A DNA stretch of 64,000 nucleotides from DAOUJW01 sp034421015 (GCA_034421015.1 DAOUKT010000010.1:87608-151607); one strand, 5' to 3'; positions 33,905 through 42,795 are shown, counted from the stretch's first letter. The notes: generated by a model from the sequence alone, not told the origin. Numbers and translations are program-made.

Positions 33905-35200
33905 TTGGAGAGTCACAACAGGGCGCTTCAGCCGGTCGGCGTAGGCGTAGAGGAGGATGCGGGTTCGGCCTACGACGTGGCCATTGAGCAGTTCGATGAC
34001 GCTGCGGCCACCCTCGGCCTGGATGACGCTATAGCAGGCCACCTGAGAACGTGCATGCGGGAGTTGACGGTGAATTTCCCTGTCCGCATGGACAGCGGCG
34101 ACGTGCGAATGTTCACTGGCTATCGCATACAGCACAACCTTGCCCGGGGGCCCGCCAAGGGCGGCATTCGCTACCATCCCATGGTGAGCCTGGACGAGGT
34201 CAGGGCGCTGGCGATGTGGATGACCTGGAAGTGCGCCGTCGCCGACATCCCCTACGGAGGCGCCAAGGGCGGAGTGGCCTTCGACCCCAAGACCCTGTCC
34301 CAGGCGGAGTTGGAACGCCTCACACGGCGGTACGCGACTGAGATCTCCCTGGTGATTGGACCGGAGAGCGACATTCCGGCCCCGGACGTGAACACCAACC
34401 CCCAGATCATGGCCTGGATTATGGACACCTACAGCATGAACGCGGGCTACTCGGTGCCCGGCGTGGTGACCGGCAAGCCCGTGGGCATCGGCGGAATCGC
34501 CGGACGGCTGGACGCCACAGGCAGGGGCTGTATGATTGTCGCCGGCAAGGAGATGGAGAGGATGGGCAAGAGTCTGCAGGGCGCCACCGTGGCGGTGCAG
34601 GGGATAGGAAACGTCGGCTACTACGCGGCCCGGCTCCTGGAGGCCCAGGGCTGCAAGGTGATTGCCGTAACCGATAGCAGCGGAGGCTGCTACACCGGGG
34701 ACGGCGCAGGCCTGGAGGAGCTGCGGCAGTGGAAGGACCTGGGGAGGGACCTTGTCGACTTTCCGGGCGCGGACCGCATCACCAACGAGGACCTTCTGGC
34801 GATGCCGTGTGACATCCTTGTCCTCGCCGCCATTGAAGGCCAGGTGACGGCGGCCAACGCCGCCAACGTCAGGGCCAGGACGATAGTCGAAGGAGCCAAC
34901 GGCCCGGTCACACCGGCCGCAGACCGCATTCTGGAGGACATGGGAGTCCAGGTTGTGCCCGACATCCTCGCCAACGCAGGCGGCGTGGTCACCTCCTACT
35001 TCGAGTGGATCCAGGGACGCCAGCACGACTTCTGGGAAGGGGAGGAGGTGGAGCGCAGGCTGACGCGGGTGATGTCGAGCGCGTTTGACCAGGTGGTCGA
35101 GACGGCACGGCAGAACGGGACCACCATGCGCAAGGGCGCGCTCCTCCTGGGCATCAGCAGGGTTGCGGAGGTCATAAAGTTGAGGGGCATATACCCTTAA
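33905..35200 (+). CDS. Glu/Leu/Phe/Val dehydrogenase (glutamate dehydrogenase type)
   Basis: 431 residues. The N-terminal catalytic domain has GYRIQHNLARGPAKGGIRYHP and KCAVADIPYGGAKGGVAFDP with the catalytic lysines, then DIPAPDVNTNPQIMAWIMD. The C-terminal Rossmann domain has VAVQGIGNVGYYAARLL (GxGxxG type) and VPDILANAGGVVTSYFEW. The length and these motifs fit NAD(P)-dependent glutamate dehydrogenase, which interconverts glutamate and 2-oxoglutarate plus ammonia. The start is TTG 33905, with AGGAGG 6-8 bases before it. Related leucine/valine dehydrogenases are shorter, so the glutamate type is preferred. Confidence 0.9.
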   Translation: MESHNRALQPVGVGVEEDAGSAYDVAIEQFDDAAATLGLDDAIAGHLRTCMRELTVNFPVRMDSGDVRMFTGYRIQHNLARGPAKGGIRYHPMVSLDEVRALAMWMTWKCAVADIPYGGAKGGVAFDPKTLSQAELERLTRRYATEISLVIGPESDIPAPDVNTNPQIMAWIMDTYSMNAGYSVPGVVTGKPVGIGGIAGRLDATGRGCMIVAGKEMERMGKSLQGATVAVQGIGNVGYYAARLLEAQGCKVIAVTDSSGGCYTGDGAGLEELRQWKDLGRDLVDFPGADRITNEDLLAMPCDILVLAAIEGQVTAANAANVRARTIVEGANGPVTPAADRILEDMGVQVVPDILANAGGVVTSYFEWIQGRQHDFWEGEEVERRLTRVMSSAFDQVVETARQNGTTMRKGALLLGISRVAEVIKLRGIYP

Positions 35201-35243
35201 GCGCCTTTCCTGCGATTCCCATTGGCGCCGGGAGTCATTTCAG

Positions 35244-35363
35244 GTGGACTTTAGCCTGGACAAGCCCTATAGTGGACGTTTGCAGGCGGTTCTTGACGGC
35301 AATGCAGACATACACCACCTCCAGGGCGCGGGCAACGCAAGGTACTTCCTGCTGAAGGAATGA
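35244..35363 (+). CDS. Possible short ORF coupled to the J-domain gene (39 aa)
   Basis: A GTG-initiated frame with GGGAG 9 bases upstream encodes MDFSLDKPYSGRLQAVLDGN and 19 further residues ending YFLLKE. Its TGA overlaps the J-domain start as ATGA, an arrangement typical of coupled genes. It could be a real small protein, a leader frame, or the remnant C-terminus of a lost gene. Confidence 0.3.
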   Translation: MDFSLDKPYSGRLQAVLDGNADIHHLQGAGNARYFLLKE

Positions 35364-37492
35364 GCGACTCACCCTCCGGCGGCCATACAATTCGATGCAG
35401 TCAGTGCGAGCAGAGCTTCACACAGACCGAATGGCGTCTCCATGCCCACAATCCCTCGCAGCTGTCCTGCAGCAACCGGCACTGCTATAGCAAAGCGGTA
35501 GGATACGCCTCAACCGGCGGCTCCCAGGAAACGCTCTGTGGCCGGCATCTGATTGAGGCCCTCCGCAACGGCAGCGAGGTAACGTTCGTCGATGGCCGCG
35601 TCTGTCGAATGTGTGAGGGGGCCGGCGGCATGCAGGGTCGATGGGCGGGACCCGGCCCGGGCGGTCGCTGGGTGTCCTGCCCGGAGTGTTCGGGATCTGG
35701 ATACGACCCAACGCTTGAGGCCGAATCAGGCCCCCAGGGCGCAAGGACCTCCGGCCACGAGCCGGGGGAGCCCGCCCCGGACGATCCCAACGCAACTCAC
35801 TACGAGGTCCTGGGCCTTCCAAGGGATGCCGTCGAAGCGGACGTGAGGGCGGCCTTCAGAAGGTTGGCCCTGGTGTATCACCCGGACGTGGACAATAGCC
35901 CGGGGGCAACCCAGCGCTTCCAGCGCATTAACGCCGCATATCAGGTCCTGGTCGACTCCGAAAGCAAGGCGGCCTACGACCGCGAGATTGGCGGCCGACG
36001 GCAGACCCGGAGAGCCGGAAGGCAATCGGGGAGACGCCAGGATGCCGGACGCCCCGCAGACGCAACCCGCCAGAGGTCGGAAGAGGAGACAAGGCGCGAG
36101 GAGGCCAGACGCGCCGCGGAGAGGGTGCAGGAGGAGGTGAGGCGGGCAGCCGAGAACGCTCAGAGAAGAGCGGAGCAGGAAGCCACAAGACGCGAGGAAG
36201 CGGAGCAGGCCGCCGACGCCTCACGGGAGTCGGCCGAGGAGGAGAGAAGAAGACGGGAAGCCAGACGGGCGGCAGAGAGGGTGGAGGAGGAGGTGAGGCA
36301 GGCGGCCGAGAGCGCGCAGAGGGCAGCCGACCCTGATGCCGCAAGGCGCGAGGAGACCCGTCGAGCCGCTGAGGGGGTGGAAGAGGAGGTCAGGCGGGCG
36401 GCAGAGAACGCCCGGCGTGAGCAGACGAGACGGACCGAAGAGAGGACGCAGCAGGAGGAGACGCCGCGATCGGCGGAGAACGGCGAAAGCAGCCAGTACG
36501 AGGAACCGGAGAAGGAGAGGGCGGACTACGGGGCCGCCGCCGGTCCCACTCGAAACATAATCGCAGTGGGCCTTGGGGTGGGCGTCGTTTCGGTGCTCCT
36601 GCTCCTCACGGTTGGCTGGCTGATTGCCAGAGGCGGCGGGGGCGAGCCGGTCTCGCCGGAGCCAACTGCCATCCCTACGCCGCTGCCCCGGCCTACGTCC
36701 GTACCGGGGATTATCCCACCGGCGCCTGAGCCTACGACTACATCAACCCCCACGCCAACACTAGCCCCGTCGCCCTCGGCCGTCCGCACGGCCACGCCTC
36801 CGCTCATCGTGTTGCCGGTCCCAAGGCCTTCCCCGGTTGCCACTGACACGCCAACGCCAATTCCTACACCCACGCCTACACTGCTGCCAACACCCACCTC
36901 GCCGCCTGCCGCCACAGCAACTCCCACTCCCACGCCAACTCCACGGGCCACGCCTACCCCGACACAAACTCCCACGCCTACGCCCATCCCCATTCCCACA
37001 GCCACGCCGCTTATTTACATTGAGGGGAATCAGGTAATTTCGGAATATGGCCACGCTCTGGACGACTACAACTTCAGGAGTGGCGCCATCGCCGTGTTGG
37101 GCACACCGATCTTATGGGGTGATAGGTCTATTACGCTCGGCTTGTTCAAGCTGGACTCTACAATTGAAATTGGGGATCAACTGTTTGTGGGCCCCGGGGA
37201 TAGCATAGTTTCCTCCGATGGCCGAGTCCGGTTGGTCCCTGTGGTGAAGACCAGTGGGGTGGAAATTGGCGAGTTTGACCCGTATGAAGAGACCGACGCT
37301 GGCGCTCCTGCTCCAATAGTGGCGGACTACTGGGTCGAAGAAGGGGGCTTGCTCAGAGCAAAATTCATCCTTTCATCTGCTCATCTGGAGTCGTTCCGCG
37401 AGGTGGACGGTTTCCAGCAGCTTTTCATAGTAATCCCCGGGTACCGGTTTTCCATACCGGTTACAAAGTCTGCCCTCGCCTGCCCGTTCTAG
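35360..37492 (+). CDS. Membrane J-domain protein with charged repeat stalk and Pro/Thr linker
   Basis: 710 residues. Cysteine pairs near residues 13/16, 37/42, 82/85 and 107/110 (CRMCEGAGG and CPECSGSGY) resemble DnaJ zinc-centre repeats but precede the J-domain. The J-domain spans about 146-208 with HPD at 174-176. Then comes a highly charged stalk (about 210-390) with repeats like RRAAERVEEEVRQAAE, a membrane helix at about 399-421, a Pro/Thr-rich linker (429-553) and a beta-rich C-terminal domain. The N-terminus should be cytoplasmic, stimulating an Hsp70, and the C-terminus outside. No dnaK is in the window. Confidence 0.83.
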   Translation: MSDSPSGGHTIRCSQCEQSFTQTEWRLHAHNPSQLSCSNRHCYSKAVGYASTGGSQETLCGRHLIEALRNGSEVTFVDGRVCRMCEGAGGMQGRWAGPGPGGRWVSCPECSGSGYDPTLEAESGPQGARTSGHEPGEPAPDDPNATHYEVLGLPRDAVEADVRAAFRRLALVYHPDVDNSPGATQRFQRINAAYQVLVDSESKAAYDREIGGRRQTRRAGRQSGRRQDAGRPADATRQRSEEETRREEARRAAERVQEEVRRAAENAQRRAEQEATRREEAEQAADASRESAEEERRRREARRAAERVEEEVRQAAESAQRAADPDAARREETRRAAEGVEEEVRRAAENARREQTRRTEERTQQEETPRSAENGESSQYEEPEKERADYGAAAGPTRNIIAVGLGVGVVSVLLLLTVGWLIARGGGGEPVSPEPTAIPTPLPRPTSVPGIIPPAPEPTTTSTPTPTLAPSPSAVRTATPPLIVLPVPRPSPVATDTPTPIPTPTPTLLPTPTSPPAATATPTPTPTPRATPTPTQTPTPTPIPIPTATPLIYIEGNQVISEYGHALDDYNFRSGAIAVLGTPILWGDRSITLGLFKLDSTIEIGDQLFVGPGDSIVSSDGRVRLVPVVKTSGVEIGEFDPYEETDAGAPAPIVADYWVEEGGLLRAKFILSSAHLESFREVDGFQQLFIVIPGYRFSIPVTKSALACPF

Positions 37493-37564
37493 CCGGGCGG
37501 TCTGCAGCATTGTGCATGTGGACTTTGGCGGCCTCTCGCCATATAGTAAGCGGAAATCCTGAAG

Positions 37565-38401
37565 TTGCGGAGGGTCACGGGAGTAGTGAGCGAAGGGTAC
37601 TGGCCCGCCCTGTGGCGGGAGCTCAGCGAGAGGTTCCGCTGGCCTGAGAGCGCCGGATCATCCGGCTGGCGGGAGGACAGGGCGCGCCACTTTGATGAGG
37701 CGTCCAAGAGGAAGAACGCCGAACGCCCCGACCCGCTGCGGGACTTTCTGCTTGAGAACCTGGAGCCGGGCCATACGGTCCTGGACATCGGGGCGGGCAC
37801 CGGCCGCTTCGCCGTGCCGATGGCCAGGGTGGTACGTGAGGTTACGGCCGTCGAGCCTTCTCCCAGCATGTCCGCGTTCCTGCTGGAGAACGCCGCCGCC
37901 GAGGGCGTGTCCAACATCCGTCTTGTGGAGGCCGGCTGGGAGGATGCCGAGGTGGAGCGGCACGACATAGCCTTCTGCTCCCACGCCATGTACACCAACC
38001 CGGACCTGGTCGGTTTCGTACGGAAAGTGGAGGCGAGCGCCAGGGCAGCCTGCTTCCTCCTGATGCGAGTGCCCAGCCACGACGGTATCCTGGGCGAGCT
38101 CTGCGCCAGGATTCTGGGACAGCCCCACGACAGCCCGAACTTCATTGTGGGGCACAACGTGCTGTACAGCATGGGCATTTACGCCAACGTCATGGTGGAG
38201 CCGTTCATGCGGCCCTGGAGCAACGCGTCGCTGGAGGACGCCGTCGCACGGGCCAGGCGGCACCTGCGATTGGGTGAAGACGCAACCCACGACGACATGA
38301 TACGGGACACCCTGGCGCGCCGCCTTGTGTTCAAGGACGGCGTCTACGTCTGGCCCGACGGGATGCGCTCAGCCCTGGCGTGGTGGAGGGTGGACGGGTG
38401 A
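37565..38401 (+). CDS. Class I SAM-dependent methyltransferase
   Basis: 278 residues. SAM-binding motif I is VLDIGAGTGRFAVPMARVV, followed by AVEPSPSMSAFLLENAA (motif II), IRLVEAGWEDAEV and DIAFCSHAMYTNPDLVGF. The C-terminal part (AARRLVFKDGVYVWPD-like) is unlike small-molecule enzymes I can name. The start is uncertain: TTG 37565 opens the frame, but GTG 37586 with GGAGGG 11 bases upstream is as good. It is convergent with the macrodomain-fusion gene, the two stops being 9 bases apart. Substrate unknown. Confidence 0.82.
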   Translation: MRRVTGVVSEGYWPALWRELSERFRWPESAGSSGWREDRARHFDEASKRKNAERPDPLRDFLLENLEPGHTVLDIGAGTGRFAVPMARVVREVTAVEPSPSMSAFLLENAAAEGVSNIRLVEAGWEDAEVERHDIAFCSHAMYTNPDLVGFVRKVEASARAACFLLMRVPSHDGILGELCARILGQPHDSPNFIVGHNVLYSMGIYANVMVEPFMRPWSNASLEDAVARARRHLRLGEDATHDDMIRDTLARRLVFKDGVYVWPDGMRSALAWWRVDG

Positions 38402-38410
38402 AGGCTCGGC

Positions 38411-39772
38411 CTACTCCGGCATCAGATTGAACTGGCCCTCAAAGGCCCTGTAGTTGCCGTCCGTCACCACGCCAATGGTCACTCTCTCAATGGACGTGTT
38501 CCCAGACAGGTAGGTCGCTATGACGCCCACCTCGATGTGCGCCGCCTTCTCCATAGCGAACCCCCGTCCGCCGGTGCCAATGGCGGGTATGGCGATGGTC
38601 TTGAGCCCTCGAGAGTCGGCCTCCTGGAGGGACCTGTGGGTGCACATAGCCACCATCTCGTCCCTGGACAGCGGGTCCCCGGCGCTCTCGCCCCCGGTTA
38701 TGGCGTGGAAGATGTGCCTGGCCGCGAGGCTGCCGGCGTCCGTCACGCCAACGTCCCCCACGAACAGAGGCGCCAGCCCCCACAGCTGGTCCTGAATGCT
38801 GGACCCTCCGCGGTCGTAGATCTGGCCGGCTAGTATGGAGTGCTTCATGTCCAGCCATGTGCCGGTGGGGCTGACTATAGCGTCCACGTCCATCTCCACA
38901 ATGTCGTCCCGGGTGAGCAGAATCTCCTTGGGAGGGCCACCCTCCTGCGGGTAGACCAGTCTGGACAAGACCGGGAACGAATCGTCACTGGCCTCCTGCG
39001 CGGCCTTGAAAGCCTCCAGCGCGCCCAGATGCTCTGCAGTCCAGTCCCCAAGCCTCTCCTGAACTTCGTCACGGCACGGGTACAGGGTGAACTCGCCTTC
39101 CGGGTATACGATGAGCTCCTTTGGCTCATTGGCCCTCTGGTAGATTACCCGCGCCATGTCCACAGGCACCCGCGGGTCCTTTTCGCCGTGCATGATGAGG
39201 ACGGGTTTCGGCGAAATCTCGCCGATCTTCTCCGTGCCCTCTTCCTGGGAGCTTATCACGGCCAGCGCCTGCACCATTGGGTCAATGATGGTAGCGGGTA
39301 TGGCCGCTGTCGCGCCCAGGGCGTTGCCCACAAGGACGGCCTGCTTGGCCCCCACGCCCTTCAGGAAGCACAGCCACATGAACACGTCTAGGGCGGACTC
39401 CTCCAGGGAGCTTGGGTCGCGGTACCCCATGCGAAGGGAGCTGATGTCGGCGGCCTTCAGCTCCGGCGCAAGCTCTGCGTAGACGCCGCCGGCCGGGCCG
39501 TTCAGGTTCTCTCCCTGGCCGGGAATCCACAGCACCACGCCCGGTTTGCCCTGAGCGACTGTGAGAATGGCCTGGCACAGGCCCCTGTTGGATTGCAGCG
39601 TCACCTCGTAGACGTCCTCGGCCAGGGGCTGCAGCCAGCTCTGCTGGATGCCGATGACAACGGCGTTGTCCCGGGCCGGGTCGCAGATGGTCTCGAATGC
39701 GTATCCCGGACTGGCCATGGGGCGCAGGTCCTCCAGTCGAAAATCGTGTTTGGTGGTCTCTTCCTGGGTCAT
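38411..39772 (-). CDS. Alpha/beta-hydrolase-like domain fused to a macrodomain
   Basis: 453 residues. Residues about 30-260 follow the alpha/beta hydrolase plan: VVLWIPGQGEN, the elbow region AVLVGNALGATAA and PVLIMHGEKDPRVP. The nucleophile Ser of GxSxG is Ala (GNALG, 149-153) and no His follows at the usual place (YPEGEFTLYP), so catalysis is unlikely. Residues about 283-450 resemble a macrodomain: VDAIVSPTGTWLDM, HAITGGESAG and IPAIGTGGRGFAMEKAA, with Ser in place of the usual Asn of IVNAAN. ATG 39772 has AAGGAGG 7 bases before it. It may bind an ADP-ribose-like ligand. Confidence 0.78.
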   Translation of the reverse strand: MTQEETTKHDFRLEDLRPMASPGYAFETICDPARDNAVVIGIQQSWLQPLAEDVYEVTLQSNRGLCQAILTVAQGKPGVVLWIPGQGENLNGPAGGVYAELAPELKAADISSLRMGYRDPSSLEESALDVFMWLCFLKGVGAKQAVLVGNALGATAAIPATIIDPMVQALAVISSQEEGTEKIGEISPKPVLIMHGEKDPRVPVDMARVIYQRANEPKELIVYPEGEFTLYPCRDEVQERLGDWTAEHLGALEAFKAAQEASDDSFPVLSRLVYPQEGGPPKEILLTRDDIVEMDVDAIVSPTGTWLDMKHSILAGQIYDRGGSSIQDQLWGLAPLFVGDVGVTDAGSLAARHIFHAITGGESAGDPLSRDEMVAMCTHRSLQEADSRGLKTIAIPAIGTGGRGFAMEKAAHIEVGVIATYLSGNTSIERVTIGVVTDGNYRAFEGQFNLMPE

Positions 39773-39937
39773 GGCGTCGCCTCCTTTCGGCGGGGGAAGC
39801 TGTGCGCTTCCCGATGAGATTATAGCAGACGGCCATCCCAAAGGGCGATTGATCGCCGCGCTGCATTGTCGGATTCGGAGAGTCGGGCCGCCTGCATACG
39901 CGGAAACGGGATTGTGGGGTTTCCCTTCCCAAAGTGC

Positions 39938-39943
39938 TATACT
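39938..39943 (+). promoter_or_regulatory. Probable extended -10 box upstream of the CitE-like gene
   Basis: TGC-TATACT, 57 bases before the start codon. A -35 match is poor (TTGTGG with a 20-base spacer), so only the extended -10 is claimed. Confidence 0.35.
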
Positions 39944-39999
39944 TGAGCAAGTTCGACTGGGCTTGGACTCTCACTCGCCCTTGTCTACAGGAGGTGACC

Positions 40000-40887
40000 G
40001 TGGAAATTATGAGAAGCCTTCTCTTTGTCCCTGGAAACAGGCGGGACATGCAGGAAAAGGCGGTAGACTTCACCGCCGACATCCTGGTTCCCGATATGGA
40101 GGACTCGGTGCCAATGGCCGAGAAGTCCGCGGCGCGAGACGTGATTTCCAGCATGCTGCCGGTGCTTGCGGGAGCGGGCCACAGGATCGTCGTGAGGGTG
40201 AACGCCCTGGACACGGGCTGGCTTGAGGAAGACCTGTCGGCGGCCATTACGCCCCACACCTACGGCGTGCTCGTGGGCAAGGTGGAGAACGCCTGGGACG
40301 TCCAGGAGGTGGACAAGATCATTGCGGCAATCGAGGCCAAGGCCGGTCTGGAGAAGGGGCATATCCGGCTTGTCCTCTTCCTGGAATCGGCGCTGGCTAT
40401 GGTGAACGCGTACTCCATCTGCGCAGCCTCTCCCAGGGTGGTGGCCGTCGCCTTTGGCGCGGAGGACTACACCGTGGATATGGAGGTCAAGCGCACCCCG
40501 GAGGGCGACGAGGTGTACCTGCCCAGGGCGATGGTGGCAATTGCCGCCAAGGCCGCGGGCGTGGTTGCCCTGGACATCGTGTACGCGAACTTCCGGGACG
40601 AAGAGGGCCTGCGCCGGGACATCGACGTGGGCAAGCGGCTGGGATACAAGGGCAAGTTCGCCATTCACCCGGCCCAGGTCAACGTCATCAACGAGCAGTT
40701 CAGCCCCCTGCCGGAGGACGTGGAGTACGCCCGCAAGGTGGTTGCCGCTTTCGAGGAGGCGGAGGCCCAGGGCAGGGGAGCGACCTCCCTGGACGGCGTT
40801 ATGATCGACGTGCCAGTGGTCAAGCGCGCGTACAACGTTCTGTCCCTGGCGGAGGCGAGCGCCGCAAAGCAGACCCGGGAGAGCTAG
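40000..40887 (+). CDS. HpcH/HpaI aldolase/CitE-family lyase
   Basis: 295 residues of the CitE-like acyl-CoA lyase family: RSLLFVPGNRRDM at the start, ILVPDMEDSV, a strand with VGKVENAWDVQEVD, FLESALAMVNAYSIC containing the metal-binding Glu, and FGAEDYTVDM with the second acid. The end has GYKGKFAIHPAQVNVINEQF, which is characteristic. Such enzymes cleave malyl-, citramalyl- or citryl-CoA-like thioesters with Mg2+. GTG 40000 is chosen for GGAGG 5 bases upstream; the next Met is 3 codons on. It is followed after 3 bases by folB. The exact substrate cannot be decided. Confidence 0.88.
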   Translation: MEIMRSLLFVPGNRRDMQEKAVDFTADILVPDMEDSVPMAEKSAARDVISSMLPVLAGAGHRIVVRVNALDTGWLEEDLSAAITPHTYGVLVGKVENAWDVQEVDKIIAAIEAKAGLEKGHIRLVLFLESALAMVNAYSICAASPRVVAVAFGAEDYTVDMEVKRTPEGDEVYLPRAMVAIAAKAAGVVALDIVYANFRDEEGLRRDIDVGKRLGYKGKFAIHPAQVNVINEQFSPLPEDVEYARKVVAAFEEAEAQGRGATSLDGVMIDVPVVKRAYNVLSLAEASAAKQTRES

Positions 40888-40890
40888 GCT

Positions 40891-41259
40891 GTGGGGGACA
40901 GGATCCTCCTCAATGGCATGACGTTCTACGGGTACCACGGCGTCAGGCCGGAGGAGAAGGAATTGGGCCAGCGCTTTGTTGTCGACGTGGAGATGGACCT
41001 GGACCTGCGCGCCGCCGGGGCCTCCGACGACCTGACGGACACGGTGGACTACTCCCGGGCCTACCGCGTGGTGAGGGAGATTGTCGAGGGGCCCGGCCGG
41101 AACCTGCTGGAGGCCGTGGCGGAGGAGACGGCTGGGGCGTTGCTGGAGGCCTTTCCGGTACAAGGCGTCAGGGTGCGCGTTGCCAAACCCCACGTGTCGA
41201 TAAGGGGCGCTGTGCTGGACGGCGCGGCGGTGGAGATATACCGCAGGCGCGGGGACTAG
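40891..41259 (+). CDS. folB: Dihydroneopterin aldolase FolB
   Basis: 122 residues. FolB cleaves dihydroneopterin to 6-hydroxymethyl-dihydropterin in folate synthesis. Family marks are MTFYGYHGVRPEEKELGQRF with the catalytic Tyr and Glu, DTVDYSRAYRVV, and the late VRVRVAKPHVSIRGA with the catalytic Lys. The GTG start lies 3 bases after the CitE-like stop and the TAG is 1 base before the next gene, so all three form one transcript. No other folate genes are nearby. Confidence 0.93.
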   Translation: MGDRILLNGMTFYGYHGVRPEEKELGQRFVVDVEMDLDLRAAGASDDLTDTVDYSRAYRVVREIVEGPGRNLLEAVAEETAGALLEAFPVQGVRVRVAKPHVSIRGAVLDGAAVEIYRRRGD

Positions 41260-41260
41260 G

Positions 41261-42196
41261 TTGCGTCTGCACGGGCAAGCGCCGTTGGGCCGGGGCCTCT
41301 GGAAATCAGCGCTGATCTCGGTTGTGGTGATGATTACCGCCCTTGCCGCCTGCTCGGAGTCCCCCGGAACAACCGCGACCTGGACGGGAAGGCCGGTGGC
41401 AAGCCCAACGGAGGCCGGTGAGGCGTCAGGCCTGACAATCGTGCTGGCCACAACCGACTTGGCCGTAGGCCAAAACAGGGTGGCCTTTGCCGTTCTTGAT
41501 GATGGCGGCGTTCTTGAGCCGGATGAGGCGTACGCTACTTTCTCGCCGGAGTCCGGGGAAGCTATGACGGACAATGGAGTTCAGGCTACCTACCGCCAGT
41601 GGCCGGGAAGTAGGGGGCTGTTCACGGTCCAGGCGGAGTTCGACGCGCCGGGCGTGTGGCAATTGGAGGTGGACGCAACCTTAGACGGAACGGCAGCCTC
41701 AGGCAGCGTGCGATTCCAGGTAAACCCGGAGAGCAGCTCAACGCCCGTCGGAGCGGCCGCGCCGGCGAGTCGCAACAAGACGCTTGGGGACGTGGCGCGG
41801 ATTGAAGAGCTTACAACGGACCCCGCGCCGGACGAAGGGCTGTACGCCATGACCATTGCGGAAGCCCTTGAAGCGGGCAAGCCGCTGGTGGTGACGTTCG
41901 CCACTCCGGCCTTCTGCAAGACGGCAACCTGCGGGCCACAGGTGGACGTTCTCAAGGACCTGAGGGCCAGGTACGCCGAGCAGATCAGCTTCGTTCACAT
42001 AGAGGTGTTCGACAATCCGGTTGAGATGGGCGGAGACTTGACCAAGGGACGGCTGTCGCCGGTGGTGGATGAGTGGGGACTGAAGACTGAGCCCTTCACC
42101 TTTGTCGTTGATTCCTCCGGCAGGGTGGCGGCGAAGTTTGAAGCGTTTGCCAGCGCTGAGGAGCTTGTGGAAGTCATCGAAAAAACCCTCGCGTAG
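41261..42196 (+). CDS. Lipoprotein with C-terminal thioredoxin-like domain
   Basis: 311 residues. The signal peptide ends with the lipobox ITALAAC (Cys31). A beta-sandwich-like region (about 55-160; VGQNRVAFAVLDDGG, LFTVQAEFDAPGVWQLEV) precedes a thioredoxin-like domain (about 185-310) with VVTFATPAFCKTATCGPQVD. The cysteines are spaced CxxxxC (Cys219, Cys224) instead of CxxC. DEWGLKTEPFTFVVDSSGRV is the cis-Pro strand region. It is probably an outward-facing, lipid-anchored redox or metal-handling protein. TTG 41261 starts 1 base after the folB stop. Confidence 0.8.
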   Translation: MRLHGQAPLGRGLWKSALISVVVMITALAACSESPGTTATWTGRPVASPTEAGEASGLTIVLATTDLAVGQNRVAFAVLDDGGVLEPDEAYATFSPESGEAMTDNGVQATYRQWPGSRGLFTVQAEFDAPGVWQLEVDATLDGTAASGSVRFQVNPESSSTPVGAAAPASRNKTLGDVARIEELTTDPAPDEGLYAMTIAEALEAGKPLVVTFATPAFCKTATCGPQVDVLKDLRARYAEQISFVHIEVFDNPVEMGGDLTKGRLSPVVDEWGLKTEPFTFVVDSSGRVAAKFEAFASAEELVEVIEKTLA

Positions 42197-42275
42197 ATTC
42201 GCAAAATGGAGGCCTTATGAGTTCTTGACCATGCCAAAAACGGCTGTGGTACTCTTTTCGGACACCACCTTGAAG

Positions 42276-42292
42276 ACCCTTTCGGAAAGGGT
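42276..42292 (+). other. Hairpin upstream of rplI
   Basis: ACCCTTT (42276-42282) pairs with AAAGGGT (42286-42292) around a CGG loop. There is no T-run, and it sits just upstream of the predicted rplI -10 box. It may be a weak terminator for the upstream gene or an operator. Confidence 0.3.
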
Positions 42293-42301
42293 TGCCACCT
42301 G

Positions 42302-42310
42302 TGATATGAT
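42302..42310 (+). promoter_or_regulatory. Extended -10 promoter of the rplI-dnaB cluster
   Basis: TGA-TATGAT (42302-42310), 32 bases before the GTG start of rplI. The -35 is poor. Confidence 0.4.
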
Positions 42311-42341
42311 AGAACAAAAACTCTGAAACGAGGTAAATGCA

Positions 42342-42794
42342 GTGCGAGTCATATTTGTAGAGGACGTTCCCAACGTAGCCAGGACCGGCGAGATCAAGGA
42401 AGTCAAGCCGGGATATGCAAGAAACTTCCTGCTGCCCAAGCGCCTTGCGGTTGCGGCCACACCCCAGGAGCTCCAGCGACTGGAGTCCATTCGCAAGCTG
42501 GGCATGGAGCGGCAGGCCAAGGAGAAGGTGGGCGCGGAGGCCATAGCGGAGCAGCTTGAGGGGCAGTCGGTCACTCTGAAGGTCCGCTCCGGGCCCACTG
42601 GCAGGCTCTACGGAGCAGTTACGACTGCGCTTGTGGCCCAGGAGCTTTCGACTCTTCTGGAGCGAGAGGTCGACCGCAGGTCGGTGATTCTGGAGGAGAC
42701 GATACACGAGCTGGGGACATTTGAGGCCAGGGTAAGGCTGCACCCTGAGGTTGTCGCCACCGTACCTCTGGTTGTGGAGGCTTTCGAAGACTAG
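42342..42794 (+). CDS. rplI: 50S ribosomal protein L9
   Basis: 150 residues. The N-terminal domain has MRVIFVEDVPNVARTGEIKE and the L9 signature GYARNFLLPKRLAVAAT. A long connecting helix (LQRLESIRKLGMERQAKEK) and the C-terminal domain (VRSGPTGRLYGAVTTALVAQ) complete the full-length protein. It binds 23S rRNA near the L1 stalk. The GTG at 42342 has GAGG 9 bases upstream. It directly precedes dnaB, the common bacterial rplI-dnaB linkage; the two genes are separated by a single base. Confidence 0.97.
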   Translation: MRVIFVEDVPNVARTGEIKEVKPGYARNFLLPKRLAVAATPQELQRLESIRKLGMERQAKEKVGAEAIAEQLEGQSVTLKVRSGPTGRLYGAVTTALVAQELSTLLEREVDRRSVILEETIHELGTFEARVRLHPEVVATVPLVVEAFED

Positions 42795-42795
42795 G

